A DNA stretch of 64,000 bases from Streptomyces neyagawaensis (GCF_023516595.1 NZ_JAMGBG010000013.1:248001-312000); one strand, 5' to 3'; numbered from the stretch's first letter, positions 33,577 to 43,253 are shown. The notes: generated from the sequence alone by a model not told the origin. Numbers and translations are program-made.

Positions 33577-33631
33577 CACGCTGGTGGCTTGTGACGGTTG
33601 AGGGTCTTGTGGTCGATCTGGGGGTGCCGGG

Positions 33632-34681
33632 TCAGCCGGGTGGTGCGGTCCCCGGCGGGGACGCGTACGGGTAGGTGCTGGCCCGGACGACGAGTTGGGG
33701 TTCGATGGCGATGCGGGTCGGACCCGAGGGGGTCCTGCCCTCGATCAGGTCCAGGAGCAGGGCGATGCTCCGTTGGCCCACCGCGGAGAAGTCCTGTCGG
33801 ACCGTGGTGAGCGGCGGTGCGAAGAACTCCGACTCGGGGATGTCGTCGTAGCCGACCACCGCGACGTCCTGGGGAGTGCGTACCCCTGCTTCACGCAGGG
33901 CCCGCAAGACCCCCAGCGCCATCTGGTCGTTGGCGACGAAGACGGCGGTCAGACCGCGGCCCACCCAGCCGGCGAGTTCCTGGCCCGCACGGTAACCCGA
34001 GAGCGGGCTCCAGTCACCCCTCAGGGGCATCGGCGGTTCCACGCCTGCCTCTTCGAGGGTGTCCCGCCAGCCGGCGACCCGGTCCGCGGCCTCCTGCCAG
34101 TCCTCGGGTCCGGCGAGGTGCCAGACCGTGCGGTGACCGGCGGCCAGCAGGTGGCCGGTGGCGAGCCGGGCGCCGAGGTACTGGTCGACGTTGGCGCTCG
34201 GAACCGTGGAGGCGGAGCCCGTGCCCACGGCCACCACCGGGAAGGGGCGGCGGAGTTCGGCGAGGGCCTCGACCGCCGACCGCTGCGGGGCGATGGCGAT
34301 CACACCCTCCACCCCGCCGTCGCTGAGGTGGTCCAGGGCCTCGGAGAGGGTCTCCACGGTCAGCTTGCGCACACTGACCGTCGAGACCAGATACCCCTCG
34401 GCCCGGGCCGCCTCCTCCAGCGCGAACAGGGTGCTGGCCGGTCCGTAGAGCGTGGTGTTGGAGGCCACCACACCCAGGGTCCGGGTGCGCCGGGTGGCCA
34501 GGGCCCGCGCGGAGGAGTTGCGACGGTAGCCCATCTCCTCGATCGCGCGCTGCACCCTGGCGCGGGTCTCGTCCCGGACGTTGGGGTGGTCCCCCAGGAC
34601 CCGGGAGACGGTCTGGTGGGACACCCCCGCGAGGCGGGCGACGTCCGCCATGGTGGGCGGCCGGAGCGGTGAGTGGGTCAC
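33632..34681 (-). CDS. LacI family regulator
   Basis: A 349-residue sugar-responsive repressor. The N-terminal helix-turn-helix is PTMADVARLAGVSHQTVSRV with hinge helix NSSARALATRRTRTLGVV at about residues 10-68. The effector domain of the periplasmic-binding type follows (FVANDQMALGVLRALREAG, VAVVGYDDIPESEFFAPPLT). GTG 34681 was chosen since the conserved region starts near it; an upstream frame to 34756 is possible. It lies 157 bp before ytfQ in the same direction and is probably its regulator. A near-perfect lac-type operator lies 192 bp upstream, implying autorepression. Confidence 0.93.
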   Translation of the reverse strand: MTHSPLRPPTMADVARLAGVSHQTVSRVLGDHPNVRDETRARVQRAIEEMGYRRNSSARALATRRTRTLGVVASNTTLYGPASTLFALEEAARAEGYLVSTVSVRKLTVETLSEALDHLSDGGVEGVIAIAPQRSAVEALAELRRPFPVVAVGTGSASTVPSANVDQYLGARLATGHLLAAGHRTVWHLAGPEDWQEAADRVAGWRDTLEEAGVEPPMPLRGDWSPLSGYRAGQELAGWVGRGLTAVFVANDQMALGVLRALREAGVRTPQDVAVVGYDDIPESEFFAPPLTTVRQDFSAVGQRSIALLLDLIEGRTPSGPTRIAIEPQLVVRASTYPYASPPGTAPPG

Positions 34682-34872
34682 GGCCGCACCTCCTCGGCGG
34701 TCGTCGGCGGATAAGACCTCTGCTGCGGGCGGAGCGCTCCGCGTCGTCGGCTTCACGCGGGGGTTCCGGACGTTCCCATGGCACCGGCGGGGAAAACGGG
34801 TTGGAGTACTGCTGGCACGACGCTCGTACCTCCTCGGGTGCCGTCGGGAACCGACTGGTGAATGCGGAGGTC

Positions 34873-34903
34873 ATTGTGAGCGCTAACAATTCCTGCGGGT
34901 CAA
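34873..34903 (-). promoter_or_regulatory. LacI-type operator overlapping the probable lacI promoter
   Basis: ATTGTGAGCGCTAACAAT (34873-34890) is an 18-bp palindrome with one mismatched pair, strikingly close to the symmetric E. coli lac operator. On the minus strand TTGACC (34903-34898) is a good -35 whose spacer and -10 are covered by the operator. This fits autorepression of the LacI gene. Confidence 0.7.
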
Positions 34904-36043
34904 GAGGGCTGCGTCAGGGAAGTCGTCACGGTTGAATAACGCGACCTCCCGCCGGGGTCACGCCGGGCCCCCTCCCGGACGCACGTTACGCCCATGAAAA
35001 AGGCCCAGGTCCTGCGGTGTTGACACCACGACCCCCCGCTTCCCCACCACCGCCGCGGCCCCCTCGGACCACCGCCGTGGACAAGCACCACGGGGGTGTT
35101 CGCGACACCATCGCCGAGCCCACGAGACCCGGCTCGGGGACCCTCAAGGGCCGCCCCGGGCACCGGAATCGGGGCTGGCACCGGGTGCCGTTGGGGGGCG
35201 CTCACGGGTTTTTGGGGGGCGAGTGCGTGGGGGGCTTCGGGGTGGGCCCGCAGGGCCTCGGGGTCCGGGCAGGGGGCTTCGTGGCGGGTGCGCGGGGGGC
35301 TTCACGGCGGAGCGCGCGAGGGCTCGTGGCGGGTGCGCGGGGAGGCTTCACGGCGGGTGCGCGGAGGTGGGGCGGGGCGGCGCGCAGGGCCGGCGGGCGG
35401 TGCTCGGGGCTCCGCGGGGCGACGCGCGAGTCCCGACGGGTGGCCGGGGGGAGGCGCGACGGGCTGCGCCACGCCAAGGGCGGTGCTCGGACTGCGGGGA
35501 GAGCCCGCCGCGGCCGGGCTGAGCCGGCGTCCGGCGTCCGGCGCCCGCCAGGCGCCGCCGGCGAGGTCCGGGCCGAGGGTGGACCGCCCCCGGCCGTGCT
35601 GCGGTCAGCTCGGGCTCGCGGCACCGCCGGCTTCGGCGTCCGGCCCCGCATCGACGTCCTGACCTGGGCTCATGCCGACCCGACGGCCACCGTCGCCGGC
35701 CCCTGGGAGAGCCCTCGCGCCCTACGGGCACACCCGCCGGGCAACCGCCCCCTGTCGGCACCATCCAGCAGGAACTCCGCGCCCGGGAAGACGCCACCCG
35801 GCGACAACTTCGCGCGCCCCGGCACCAAGTGCCAAGATCCCGCACGCCACAGCACCACTCGGCAGGATCGCTCAGGCCACGGCACCACTCACCACGACCC
35901 GCACCTCACGAGCACCCAGCCGGGTCAGGATCCACGCGCCCCCGGACATGCCCGACCGACTGAACCCCGCACCCCCACGCGCACCACCCGGAGGACAGGG
36001 CGCCCTCCCCCAGGCGCCACCCAGCGCAAGTCCCCGCTCGGCC
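34904..36043. other. 1.1-kb GC-rich region without a convincing gene
   Basis: Readings on both strands here are Arg/Pro/Ala-rich, lack domains and show no good ribosome sites, so none is called. The left part is the upstream region of the LacI gene. From about 35200 the base composition becomes extremely G-rich on the + strand, with repeats at 35274-35365. From about 35660 to 36040 it turns C/A-rich (CACC and CCGG runs). Confidence 0.5.
35274..35365. repeat. Degenerate GGCTTC(A/G)(C/T)GGCGGGTGCGCGG repeats
   Basis: The block GGCTTCGTGGCGGGTGCGCG at about 35276 recurs as GGCTTCACGGCGGAGCGCGC, then GGCTCGTGGCGGGTGCGCGG, then GGCTTCACGGCGGGTGCGCG ending near 35363. Units are about 18-30 bp and imperfect. 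They are non-coding as far as can be seen. Confidence 0.7.
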
Positions 36044-36880
36044 CTACGAGCACCACCACAGGATGCGCGTGCAGGTTTCCGACGGGGACGGGGTGGGTGT
36101 GGGCTTCGGGGTGGTGGGGGCCGGGTTCGAGGTGTCGGAGTTCTGGGGGGCCTCGGTCTCGGCGGGCGGCGCGGCCGTGGGACGGACCGAGGCGTTCGAC
36201 GCGGAACGGTCCTTCGGCTTGCCCTCGTCCTCGGCGTCCTCGTCGTCCTTGGACTTCCCGGACTCCGAGGCGGACGGCGAAGGCGAGTCGTCCGGCGACG
36301 TGCCGTCCGCGCCGTCCACCCCGCCCACGCCGGAGTCGCCGTCCGGCGCACCCTCCGCCGAGTTGGCCGGCGACGGGGTGACCGCGTCGTCCACGGACGC
36401 CGCGTTCGGGTGCGACGGCGGTGCCTCCATGCCGAGTTCAGCGAGGCTCAGCCCGCCCGCGGCGAGCACCAACCCCGCCCCGACCAGCAGCAGACGCCTG
36501 CGCCGGCGGCGATGCGCGGCCGCCCGCCGGTCCCGCCGGGCGGCACGGTCGCCGGGTTCGCGGCCCTTGGACCGGGACCGGGCGGCGCGGGCGGCCCGGC
36601 GCCCGCCGACGTTCACCTCGCCATCGTCGTCGCGCTCACGCGCTTCACCGTCACCTTCGCGCGGCGCTTCGCCGTACTCATCCGCTTCGTCGCGCTCACG
36701 CGTTTCATCACGCTCGTACGCCTCGTCGCGCCCATACGCTTCGCCGCGTTCCTCCGCGGTGAAGTCGTCCGGTTCGGGCGATGCGCCCATGTACGACCGG
36801 CTCTCTTCGGCCGGTGCGCCGCACCCGGGACAAGCCAGGGCGCCGTTGAGGTGCCGTTGGCACGGGTGGCAGTAGTCCAT
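36044..36880 (-). CDS. SCO2400 family zinc-ribbon membrane protein
   Basis: A 278-residue Streptomyces-specific protein. It begins with a zinc ribbon, MDYCHPCQRHLNGALACPGC, with two CxxC pairs. There follows a highly charged, disordered stretch with Arg-Asp-Glu repeats (YERDETRERDEADEYGE) and a basic Arg block (RRRRRRLLL). One membrane helix follows (LLLVGAGLVLAAGGLSLAEL), then a long Ser/Pro/Asp outer segment ends in TRILWWCS. The start matches the family well. It is predicted to sit in the membrane with the ribbon inside the cell. Function unknown; its neighbours suggest nothing specific. Confidence 0.85.
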   Translation of the reverse strand: MDYCHPCQRHLNGALACPGCGAPAEESRSYMGASPEPDDFTAEERGEAYGRDEAYERDETRERDEADEYGEAPREGDGEARERDDDGEVNVGGRRAARAARSRSKGREPGDRAARRDRRAAAHRRRRRRLLLVGAGLVLAAGGLSLAELGMEAPPSHPNAASVDDAVTPSPANSAEGAPDGDSGVGGVDGADGTSPDDSPSPSASESGKSKDDEDAEDEGKPKDRSASNASVRPTAAPPAETEAPQNSDTSNPAPTTPKPTPTPSPSETCTRILWWCS

Positions 36881-37036
36881 GACGCCGGAAGATTATTTGG
36901 CGCGCCGGTGACGTTCCCAGGCGCCCTCGTGAAAGTTGTGTAGGAACCTTGTGTACTGGCGGGTCAGGACGGCTCAAGCCCTGATCATCGCCCCTCTTCG
37001 GGACCTTCGTGACGAGACCGTTGTGCGTTCGACCCA

Positions 37037-37102
37037 TTGACACTCGGAGCGGGTCGTCCTTACTGTCGCGCCAGCATTTCGAACGAGCTTCGAAATTTCG
37101 AA
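37037..37102 (+). promoter_or_regulatory. Promoter and double IclR-type operator of the dehydratase operon
   Basis: TTGACA (37037-37042), an 18-bp spacer and TACTGT (37061-37066) form a good vegetative promoter. Right at the expected start point lie CATTTCGAACGA (37075-37086) and the perfect 14-bp palindrome TTCGAAATTTCGAA (37089-37102). A repressor bound there would block transcription. It is the best copy of the motif found before five sugar genes. Confidence 0.75.
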
Positions 37103-37129
37103 CAGACACGATGAAGGACAGGGAGCACC

Positions 37130-38293
37130 GTGCGCATCACGGGAATCAGCACACACGTGGTCGGAACGCCGTGGCGGAACCTGACCTACGTCCAGGTGCA
37201 CACCGACGAGGGACTCACCGGAGTCGGCGAGACCCGCATGCTGGGCCACACCGACGCCTTGCTGGGCTACTTGCGCGAGGCGGAGGCCAACCACATTCTC
37301 GGGTCCGACCCGTTCGCTGTCGAGGATCTCGTCAAGCGGATGAAGTACGGCGACTACGGGCGGGCCGGCGAGATCGTGATGTCCGGCATCGCCGTCATCG
37401 AGATGGCCTGCTGGGACATCAAGGGCAAGGCCCTCGGCGTCCCGGTGTGGCAGCTGCTCGGCGGCAAGGTCACCGACAAGGTCAAGGCATACGCGAACGG
37501 TTGGTACACCACCGAGCGCACGCCGGAGGCGTACCACAAGGCGGCGCGGGGCGTCATGGAGCGCGGCTACCGGGCGCTCAAGATCGACCCCTTCGGTACC
37601 GGCCACTTCGAACTCGACCACGAGCAGAGCCTGTACGCCGTCTCGCTGATCGAGGCCGTGCGGGACGCCATCGGGCCCGACGCCGAGCTGATGCTGGAGA
37701 TGCACGGCCGGTTCTCCCCGTCCACCGCGGTCCGGCTGGCCAAGGAACTGGCCCCCTTCAAGCCCGCGTGGCTGGAGGAGCCGGTGCCGCCGGAGAACCT
37801 GAAGGCGCTGGAGAAGGTCGCCGCCAAGGTGGACATGCCGATCGCCACGGGTGAGCGCATCCACGACCGGATCGAGTTCCGCGAGCTCTTCGAGAGCCAG
37901 GCCGTCGACATCATCCAGCCGGACGTCGGCCACATCGGCGGCATCTGGGAGACCCGCAAGCTCGCCGCGACCGCCGAGACCCACTACATGCTGGTCGCGC
38001 CGCACAACGTGGGCGGCCCGGTGCTGACCGCCGCCTCGCTCCAGGTCGGCTTCACCGCGCCGAACTTCAAGATCCTCGAGCACTTCAACGACTTCGCGGA
38101 CGCGGACATCAAGAAGGTCATCAAGGGCGCCCCGCAGGTCGACCCCGAGACCGGCTGCTTCCACCTCTCCAACGAGCCGGGCCTCGGCGTCGAACTGGAC
38201 GTGGACGCGGCGGCGGAGTTCCCGCAGCAGCAGGCCCGGTTCGACCTGTGGGCCGAGGGCTGGGAGCAGCGCAAGCCCAAGGGGACCCAGTGA
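37130..38293 (+). CDS. Enolase-superfamily sugar acid dehydratase (mandelate racemase group)
   Basis: A 387-residue TIM-barrel enzyme, predicted to dehydrate an aldonate such as galactonate, arabinonate or a 6-deoxy sugar acid to a 2-keto-3-deoxy acid. The capping domain covers about residues 1-120. Lys151 lies in ALKIDPFG. Metal and base region: Glu190-Met-His192 in LEMHGR, EEP near residue 217, GER near 241, QPDVGHIGG, and the late His in APHNVGGP. The EMH in place of DFH differs from E. coli galactonate dehydratase. The start is GTG 37130. The TGA overlaps the next gene's GTG, so it is coupled to the zinc dehydrogenase. Confidence 0.9.
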   Translation: MRITGISTHVVGTPWRNLTYVQVHTDEGLTGVGETRMLGHTDALLGYLREAEANHILGSDPFAVEDLVKRMKYGDYGRAGEIVMSGIAVIEMACWDIKGKALGVPVWQLLGGKVTDKVKAYANGWYTTERTPEAYHKAARGVMERGYRALKIDPFGTGHFELDHEQSLYAVSLIEAVRDAIGPDAELMLEMHGRFSPSTAVRLAKELAPFKPAWLEEPVPPENLKALEKVAAKVDMPIATGERIHDRIEFRELFESQAVDIIQPDVGHIGGIWETRKLAATAETHYMLVAPHNVGGPVLTAASLQVGFTAPNFKILEHFNDFADADIKKVIKGAPQVDPETGCFHLSNEPGLGVELDVDAAAEFPQQQARFDLWAEGWEQRKPKGTQ

Positions 38294-39312
38294 CGACCTC
38301 GCCCGACGCGGCCACCGCCGTCGTCATCGAGGCTCCGGGCGAGCACCGGCTCGTCCCGCACGAGCCCCGGCAGCCCGCGGCGGGCGAGGCACTGGTCCGT
38401 GTCCACGCCTCCGGGATCTGCGGCAGCGACCGCGAGGTCTACCAGGGCAACAGGCCCGAGGGATATGTCCGTTACCCCCTCGTCCCCGGCCATGAGTGGT
38501 CCGGGACGGTGGTCTCCGTCGGCGACGGCGTTCCTTCAAGTCTTGTAGGCCGCAAGGTCGTGGGCGAGGGCTTCCGGAACTGCCAGGTGTGCGACCGCTG
38601 CCACGCCGGCGAGACCACGCTGTGTTCGGCGGGGTACGAGGAGACCGGCTTCACCCAGCCGGGCGCCATGGCCACCACGCTGACACTTCCTGCCCGCTTG
38701 CTGCATGTTCTTCCGGACGGCTGCGATCTGACGGCGGCGGCGCTGTTGGAGCCGGCCGCGTGCATCGCGGCGGCCGCACTCAAGGCCAACGCGGTCCCCG
38801 GGGAGCGGGTGGCCGTCGTGGGCACCGGCACCCTCGGTATGTTCGCCGTTCAGTTCTTGAAGGCGGCGTCCCCGGCCGAGCTGCTCGTCGTGGGCACCCG
38901 TCCGGACCGTGCGGAACTGTCCAGAAGGTTCGGCGCCTCGGACTTCCGTACGAAGGATGAGGAGCTGCCCGGCGACTTCGACGTCGTCATCGAGACCGCC
39001 GGCTCCGCGGACGCGGCCGTCACCGCCGCCGCGCTGCTGCGGCGCGGCGGACGGCTGGTCCTGACGGGCATCCCGGCGTCGGGCGCGGACGGGCTCGACC
39101 CGACGGACCTCGTCGTACGGCAACTGGAGGTGCACACCGTGTTCGGGGCGCCGCCGGACGCCTGGGCGCACACGGTCCGGGTTTTCGGGGCCGGGCTCCT
39201 CGACCCGCTGCCGCTCGTCACGCACGAGCTGCCGCTGCACGAATTCCCGGAGGCCATCGAGTTGGTGGGTTCCGGCGACCCGAAGGTCGGAAAGGTCCTC
39301 CTGCGGCCGTGA
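38290..39312 (+). CDS. Zinc-dependent alcohol/polyol dehydrogenase
   Basis: A 340-residue medium-chain dehydrogenase. It has the catalytic zinc segment ASGICGSDREV with GHEWSG, a lobe with structural-zinc cysteines CQVCDRCHAGETTLC, and the Rossmann fingerprint AVVGTGTLGMFAVQFLKA. It should oxidise a sugar, sugar alcohol or 2-keto-3-deoxy acid using NAD(P). Translational coupling to the dehydratase gene (GTGA overlap) makes a role in the same sugar acid pathway likely. The exact substrate is not deducible from sequence. Confidence 0.92.
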   Translation: MTTSPDAATAVVIEAPGEHRLVPHEPRQPAAGEALVRVHASGICGSDREVYQGNRPEGYVRYPLVPGHEWSGTVVSVGDGVPSSLVGRKVVGEGFRNCQVCDRCHAGETTLCSAGYEETGFTQPGAMATTLTLPARLLHVLPDGCDLTAAALLEPAACIAAAALKANAVPGERVAVVGTGTLGMFAVQFLKAASPAELLVVGTRPDRAELSRRFGASDFRTKDEELPGDFDVVIETAGSADAAVTAAALLRRGGRLVLTGIPASGADGLDPTDLVVRQLEVHTVFGAPPDAWAHTVRVFGAGLLDPLPLVTHELPLHEFPEAIELVGSGDPKVGKVLLRP

Positions 39313-39326
39313 CACAACCCTGAGCC

Positions 39327-39369
39327 GTACGCCGGTACGGATGTACCTGACTACTCCGTACCGGCGTAC
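39327..39369 (+). terminator. 14-bp perfect hairpin after the dehydrogenase gene
   Basis: GTACGCCGGTACGG (39327-39340) pairs exactly with CCGTACCGGCGTAC (39356-39369) around 15 bases. It lies 15 bp past the stop and just before the next operator, so it probably ends the dehydratase-dehydrogenase message. Confidence 0.7.
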
Positions 39370-39405
39370 ACCCCAAGATCTCTGTGCGATGAGCCGCGAA
39401 CCTCG

Positions 39406-39419
39406 TCCGAAATATCGAA
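39406..39419. promoter_or_regulatory. IclR-type site upstream of the barrel-protein gene
   Basis: TCCGAAATATCGAA agrees with TTCGAAATTTCGAA at 12 of 14 positions. It ends 15 bp before the GTG start at 39435. Confidence 0.6.
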
Positions 39420-39434
39420 CCTGAAGGACAGCTT

Positions 39435-40403
39435 GTGACCGACACCAACGCTCCGGCGCCCCGTCGGCCCGGCGAGCAGGCGCTCGCCGCGCTCGGCCTG
39501 GACGCGCCCGCTCTCGACCCCGCCGACGCCTCTCCGCACACCTTTCCGGGCGGCGGCCGCTGGCGCACCGAGGTTCCCTCCGTGGAGGGGCCGGAGGCGC
39601 TCGCCGTGGTCCTCAAGGAGGCCTCGCGGCTCGACGTGCCGATCCACCGGATCAGCCAGGGCAGCGGTGTCTGGATGCTCACCGACGCCGAGATCACCGA
39701 GATGGTGGAGGCGACGGCCGAGCGCGACATCGAGCTCTGCCTGTTCACCGGCCCCCGCGGCACATGGGACATCGGCGGCTCCACCCGCACCGACTCCCGG
39801 GGCGCCGGGCTGCGCGCCCGCGGCCACGACGCGGTCGCCGGCTGCGTGGAGGACGCCGTGCGCGCGACCGAGCTGGGCGTGAAGTGCCTGCTCGTCGCCG
39901 ACGAGGGCGTGCTCTGGACACTGCACCGCGCCCGTGAGGCGGGCATCCTGCCGGCCGACACCACCTTCAAGGTCTCGGCGCTCATCGGCCCCGTGAACCC
40001 GACCGCGTACGCCGTGTACGAGAACCTCGGCGGCGACTCGATCAACGTGCCGAGCGATCTGACGCTCGATCACCTCACCGAGATCCGGCGGGTGTCGGGC
40101 GCTCCGATGGACATGTACATCGAGGCACCCGACGACCTCGGCGGCTATGTGCGGATGTACGAGGTCGCCGAGCTGATCAGACGCGGCGCGCCGATCTACC
40201 TGAAGTTCGGCCTGTCGAAGGCGCCCGGGATCTACCCCTACGGGCACCACATGCGCGACCTGACGCTGTCCACCGCCAAGGAGCGGGTGCGGCGCGGTCG
40301 GCTCGCCCTGGACCTTCTGGCGCGGCACGGGGCGGACGGCGACATGGCGCCGCTCGGCACGCGTCTGCCGGGGGACCTGAAGCGATTTAGTAATCCCGCA
40401 TAA
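39435..40403 (+). CDS. Barrel protein of uncertain chemistry (U32-peptidase-like) in the sugar operon
   Basis: A 322-residue soluble protein with an alternating beta-alpha pattern suggesting a TIM barrel: [127 protein letters not shown]. Similar actinobacterial proteins are, as I recall, labelled U32 peptidases, but I see no diagnostic U32 cysteine signature. Conserved-looking Asp, Arg, Lys and Glu at strand ends fit a lyase or aldolase. An operator copy precedes it and a sugar-binding gene follows, so it more likely works on a sugar acid than on a peptide. Confidence 0.8.
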   Translation: MTDTNAPAPRRPGEQALAALGLDAPALDPADASPHTFPGGGRWRTEVPSVEGPEALAVVLKEASRLDVPIHRISQGSGVWMLTDAEITEMVEATAERDIELCLFTGPRGTWDIGGSTRTDSRGAGLRARGHDAVAGCVEDAVRATELGVKCLLVADEGVLWTLHRAREAGILPADTTFKVSALIGPVNPTAYAVYENLGGDSINVPSDLTLDHLTEIRRVSGAPMDMYIEAPDDLGGYVRMYEVAELIRRGAPIYLKFGLSKAPGIYPYGHHMRDLTLSTAKERVRRGRLALDLLARHGADGDMAPLGTRLPGDLKRFSNPA

Positions 40404-40425
40404 CGAACTGGCCAACCGTCTTCAC

Positions 40426-40467
40426 AGAAGAAGACGCGGTCACACAGAATCCCCCACATCTTCTTCT
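40426..40467. promoter_or_regulatory. Inverted repeat upstream of chvE
   Basis: AGAAGAAGA (40426-40434) and TCTTCTTCT (40459-40467) are exact complements 24 bases apart in the 151-bp gap between the barrel gene and chvE. They could form a leader hairpin or be part of an operator. The role is uncertain. Confidence 0.4.
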
Positions 40468-40554
40468 GGCGTCCTCTCGGCTCCTCCCTCGCTCGCGAAG
40501 CGCCGTCCTCACCGCCAGAACGTTCCAGGCAACAAGACATCAAGGATGATGATC

Positions 40555-41664
40555 ATGCGCACTCGTCGAGCCGCTCTCACCGCCATAGCCTCCGCCGCCT
40601 CCCTCGCCCTGACCCTGTCCGCCTGTGGTCAGAACAGCGAGGGCGGCAGCAAGGACGAGGGCGGCAGCACCAAGGGCGCGACCATCGGCATCTCGATGCC
40701 GACCAAGTCCTCCGAGCGGTGGATCGCCGACGGCAACAACGTCGTCAAGGACCTGGAGTCCAAGGGCTACAAGACCCAGCTGGTCTACGGCGAGGACGAC
40801 CCCGCCAAGCAGGTCTCCCAGATCGAGAACATGATCACGCAGGGCGTGAAGGCCCTGATCGTCGCGGCGATCGACAACAAGTCGATGAACAACGTGCTCC
40901 AGCAGGCCAAGGACGCCAAGATCCCGGTCATCTCCTACGACCGTCTGATCCTCGGCACGGAGAACGTCGACTACTACGCCTCCTTCGACAACGAGAAGGT
41001 CGGCGAGCTCCAGGGCGACTACATCGTCAACAAGCTCGGCCTCAAGAGCGGCAAGAAGGGCCCGTTCAACATCGAGCTGTTCGCCGGCTCCAACGACGAC
41101 AACAACACCCGCTACTTCTTCCAGGGCGCCATGAACGTCCTCAAGCCCTACATCGACAAGAAGCAGCTCGTCGTCAAGTCCGGTCAGACCGAGCTGACCA
41201 AGGTCACCACGCTGCGCTGGGACGGCGCCACCGCCCAGCGCCGCATGGACGACATCCTCACCAAGTCGTACAAGAGCGGCAAGGTCGACGCCGTGCTCTC
41301 GCCGTACGACGGCATCTCCATCGGCATCATCTCCGCGCTGAAGTCCGACGGCTACGGCTCCAAGGACAAGCCGCTGCCGGTCGTCACCGGGCAGGACGCC
41401 GAGGTCGCCTCGGTGAAGTCGATCATCGCGGGCGACCAGTCGATGACGGTCTACAAGGACACCCGCGAGCTCGCCAAGGTGGCCTCGAGCATGGTCGACG
41501 CGCTGCTGAACGGCAAGAAGCCGGAGACCAACGACACCGAGACCTACGACAACCAGGCGAAGGTCGTGCCGGCCTACCTGCTGGAGCCGGTCGCCGTCGA
41601 CAAGGAGAACTACCAGAAGGTCGTCGTCGACTCCGGCTACATCAAGGCGGGAGACCTCAAGTAA
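40555..41664 (+). CDS. chvE: Multiple-sugar-binding lipoprotein, ChvE type
   Basis: A 369-residue binding protein with signal [20 protein letters not shown] and lipobox LSAC. The mature protein ([20 protein letters not shown] onward) matches ChvE/XylF-type receptors, which in Agrobacterium bind galactose, arabinose, xylose and glucuronate. The segment [20 protein letters not shown] is characteristic. Of three in-frame ATGs (40546, 40549, 40555), 40555 suits the AAGGA site best. It is the first gene of the ChvE-MmsAB-GalM operon. It should deliver pyranose sugars to the permease below. Confidence 0.93.
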   Translation: MRTRRAALTAIASAASLALTLSACGQNSEGGSKDEGGSTKGATIGISMPTKSSERWIADGNNVVKDLESKGYKTQLVYGEDDPAKQVSQIENMITQGVKALIVAAIDNKSMNNVLQQAKDAKIPVISYDRLILGTENVDYYASFDNEKVGELQGDYIVNKLGLKSGKKGPFNIELFAGSNDDNNTRYFFQGAMNVLKPYIDKKQLVVKSGQTELTKVTTLRWDGATAQRRMDDILTKSYKSGKVDAVLSPYDGISIGIISALKSDGYGSKDKPLPVVTGQDAEVASVKSIIAGDQSMTVYKDTRELAKVASSMVDALLNGKKPETNDTETYDNQAKVVPAYLLEPVAVDKENYQKVVVDSGYIKAGDLK

Positions 41665-41702
41665 GCCGGATCCCCGACCACCACTGATTGGAAGGCACGA
41701 CC

Positions 41703-43253
41703 ATGGCGGGACCCGTCCTGGAAATGCGCTCGATCGTCAAGACCTTTCCCGGTGTGAAAGCGCTGTCGGACGTCACCCTGACCGTCCGCCAGGGCGAGGT
41801 CCATGCCATCTGCGGTGAGAACGGCGCCGGAAAGTCCACCTTGATGAAGGTGCTCTCCGGCGTCCATCCGCACGGCAGCTACGAGGGCGAGATCCTCTTC
41901 GAGGGAGAGGAGTGCCGCTTCAAGGACATCAGGGCCAGCGAGCAGCGCGGCATCGTCATCATCCACCAGGAGCTGGCGCTCTCCCCGTACCTCTCCCTCG
42001 CGGAGAACATCTTCCTCGGCAACGAACACGCCAAGGGCGGGTTCATCGACTGGCGGGAGACCCTGCGGCACGCCACCGAGCTGCTGCGCCGGGTGGGTCT
42101 CGACGACCACCCGGAGACCCGCGTCGCCGACATCGGTGTGGGCAAGCAGCAGCTGGTGGAGATCGCCAAGGCCCTGTCGAAGAAGGTGAAGCTGCTCATC
42201 CTGGATGAGCCGACCGCCGCCCTGAACGACGAGGACAGCGGCAAACTCCTGGATCTCATCCTGGAGTTGAAGAAGCAGGGCATCACCTCGATCATCATCT
42301 CCCACAAGCTGAACGAGATCCGCCGGGTCGCCGACTCGGTGACGATCATCCGTGACGGCAAGTCCATCGAGACCCTCGATGTGAAGGCGCCGGAGACCAC
42401 GGAGGACCGGATCATCAGCGGGATGGTGGGCCGCGACCTCGACCACCGCTTCCCCGAGCGCACACCGCACGAGGCGGAGGAGGGCGCGGCACCGGCCCTG
42501 GAGATCCGCGACTGGACCGTGCTCCACCCGATCGACCAGCAGCGCAGGGTGGTCGACCATGTGTCGATCCACGCGCGGCGCGGGGAGATCGTCGGTATCG
42601 CGGGCCTCATGGGCGCCGGCCGCACCGAGCTGGCGATGAGCGTCTTCGGCCGGTCCTACGGCCGTTACGCGGGCGGCACGGTCCTCAAGGACGGCGCCGA
42701 GATCCGTACGAAGTCGGTGGCCGACGCGGTCAAGCACGGCATCGCCTACGTGACGGAGGACCGCAAGCACTACGGTCTGAACCTGATTGACACGATCAAC
42801 CGCAACATCTCGCTGACCGCCCTGAAGAAGGTCGCCAAGCGGGGCGTCGTCGACGAGCACGAGGAACGCCAGGTCGCCGAGCGCTACCGCAAGACCATGA
42901 ACATCAAGGCGCCGACGGTGTTCGAGCCGGTGGGCAAGCTGTCCGGCGGCAACCAGCAGAAGGTCGTCCTCAGCAAGTGGATCTTCGCCGGGCCGGATGT
43001 GCTGATCCTCGACGAGCCGACGCGCGGTATCGACGTCGGCGCCAAGTACGAGATCTACACGGTCATCGACAAGCTGGCCGCTGAGGGCAAGGCGGTCGTC
43101 TTCATCTCCTCCGAGCTGCCGGAGCTGCTGGGGATGTGCGACCGCATCTACACGATGGCCGCGGGGCGGCTGACCGGCGAGTTCTCGCGTGCCGAGGCCA
43201 CGCAGGAATCGCTGATGCGCCAGATGACGAAGGACAAAGAGGTAACCCGATGA
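41703..43253 (+). CDS. mmsA: Multiple-sugar ABC transporter ATPase, MmsA/XylG type
   Basis: A 516-residue double ATPase. The N-domain has Walker [16 protein letters not shown] near residue 39, signature-like [14 protein letters not shown] and Walker [13 protein letters not shown]. The C-domain has [30 protein letters not shown] and [15 protein letters not shown] 41703 follows GGAAGG; an upstream reading to 41688 adds only MEGTT. It overlaps the permease start in ATGA. It energises ChvE-linked uptake. Confidence 0.94.
   Translation: MAGPVLEMRSIVKTFPGVKALSDVTLTVRQGEVHAICGENGAGKSTLMKVLSGVHPHGSYEGEILFEGEECRFKDIRASEQRGIVIIHQELALSPYLSLAENIFLGNEHAKGGFIDWRETLRHATELLRRVGLDDHPETRVADIGVGKQQLVEIAKALSKKVKLLILDEPTAALNDEDSGKLLDLILELKKQGITSIIISHKLNEIRRVADSVTIIRDGKSIETLDVKAPETTEDRIISGMVGRDLDHRFPERTPHEAEEGAAPALEIRDWTVLHPIDQQRRVVDHVSIHARRGEIVGIAGLMGAGRTELAMSVFGRSYGRYAGGTVLKDGAEIRTKSVADAVKHGIAYVTEDRKHYGLNLIDTINRNISLTALKKVAKRGVVDEHEERQVAERYRKTMNIKAPTVFEPVGKLSGGNQQKVVLSKWIFAGPDVLILDEPTRGIDVGAKYEIYTVIDKLAAEGKAVVFISSELPELLGMCDRIYTMAAGRLTGEFSRAEATQESLMRQMTKDKEVTR

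Noticed and set aside
35202..35651. A 149-codon minus-strand frame
   Set aside because: It is Arg/Pro/Ala repeats arising from the G-rich DNA repeats, with no family resemblance.
35017..36381. A 454-codon plus-strand frame in the gene-poor region
   Set aside because: It is low-complexity Pro/Arg/Thr sequence, overlaps the SCO2400 family gene antisense, and lacks a start context or domain.
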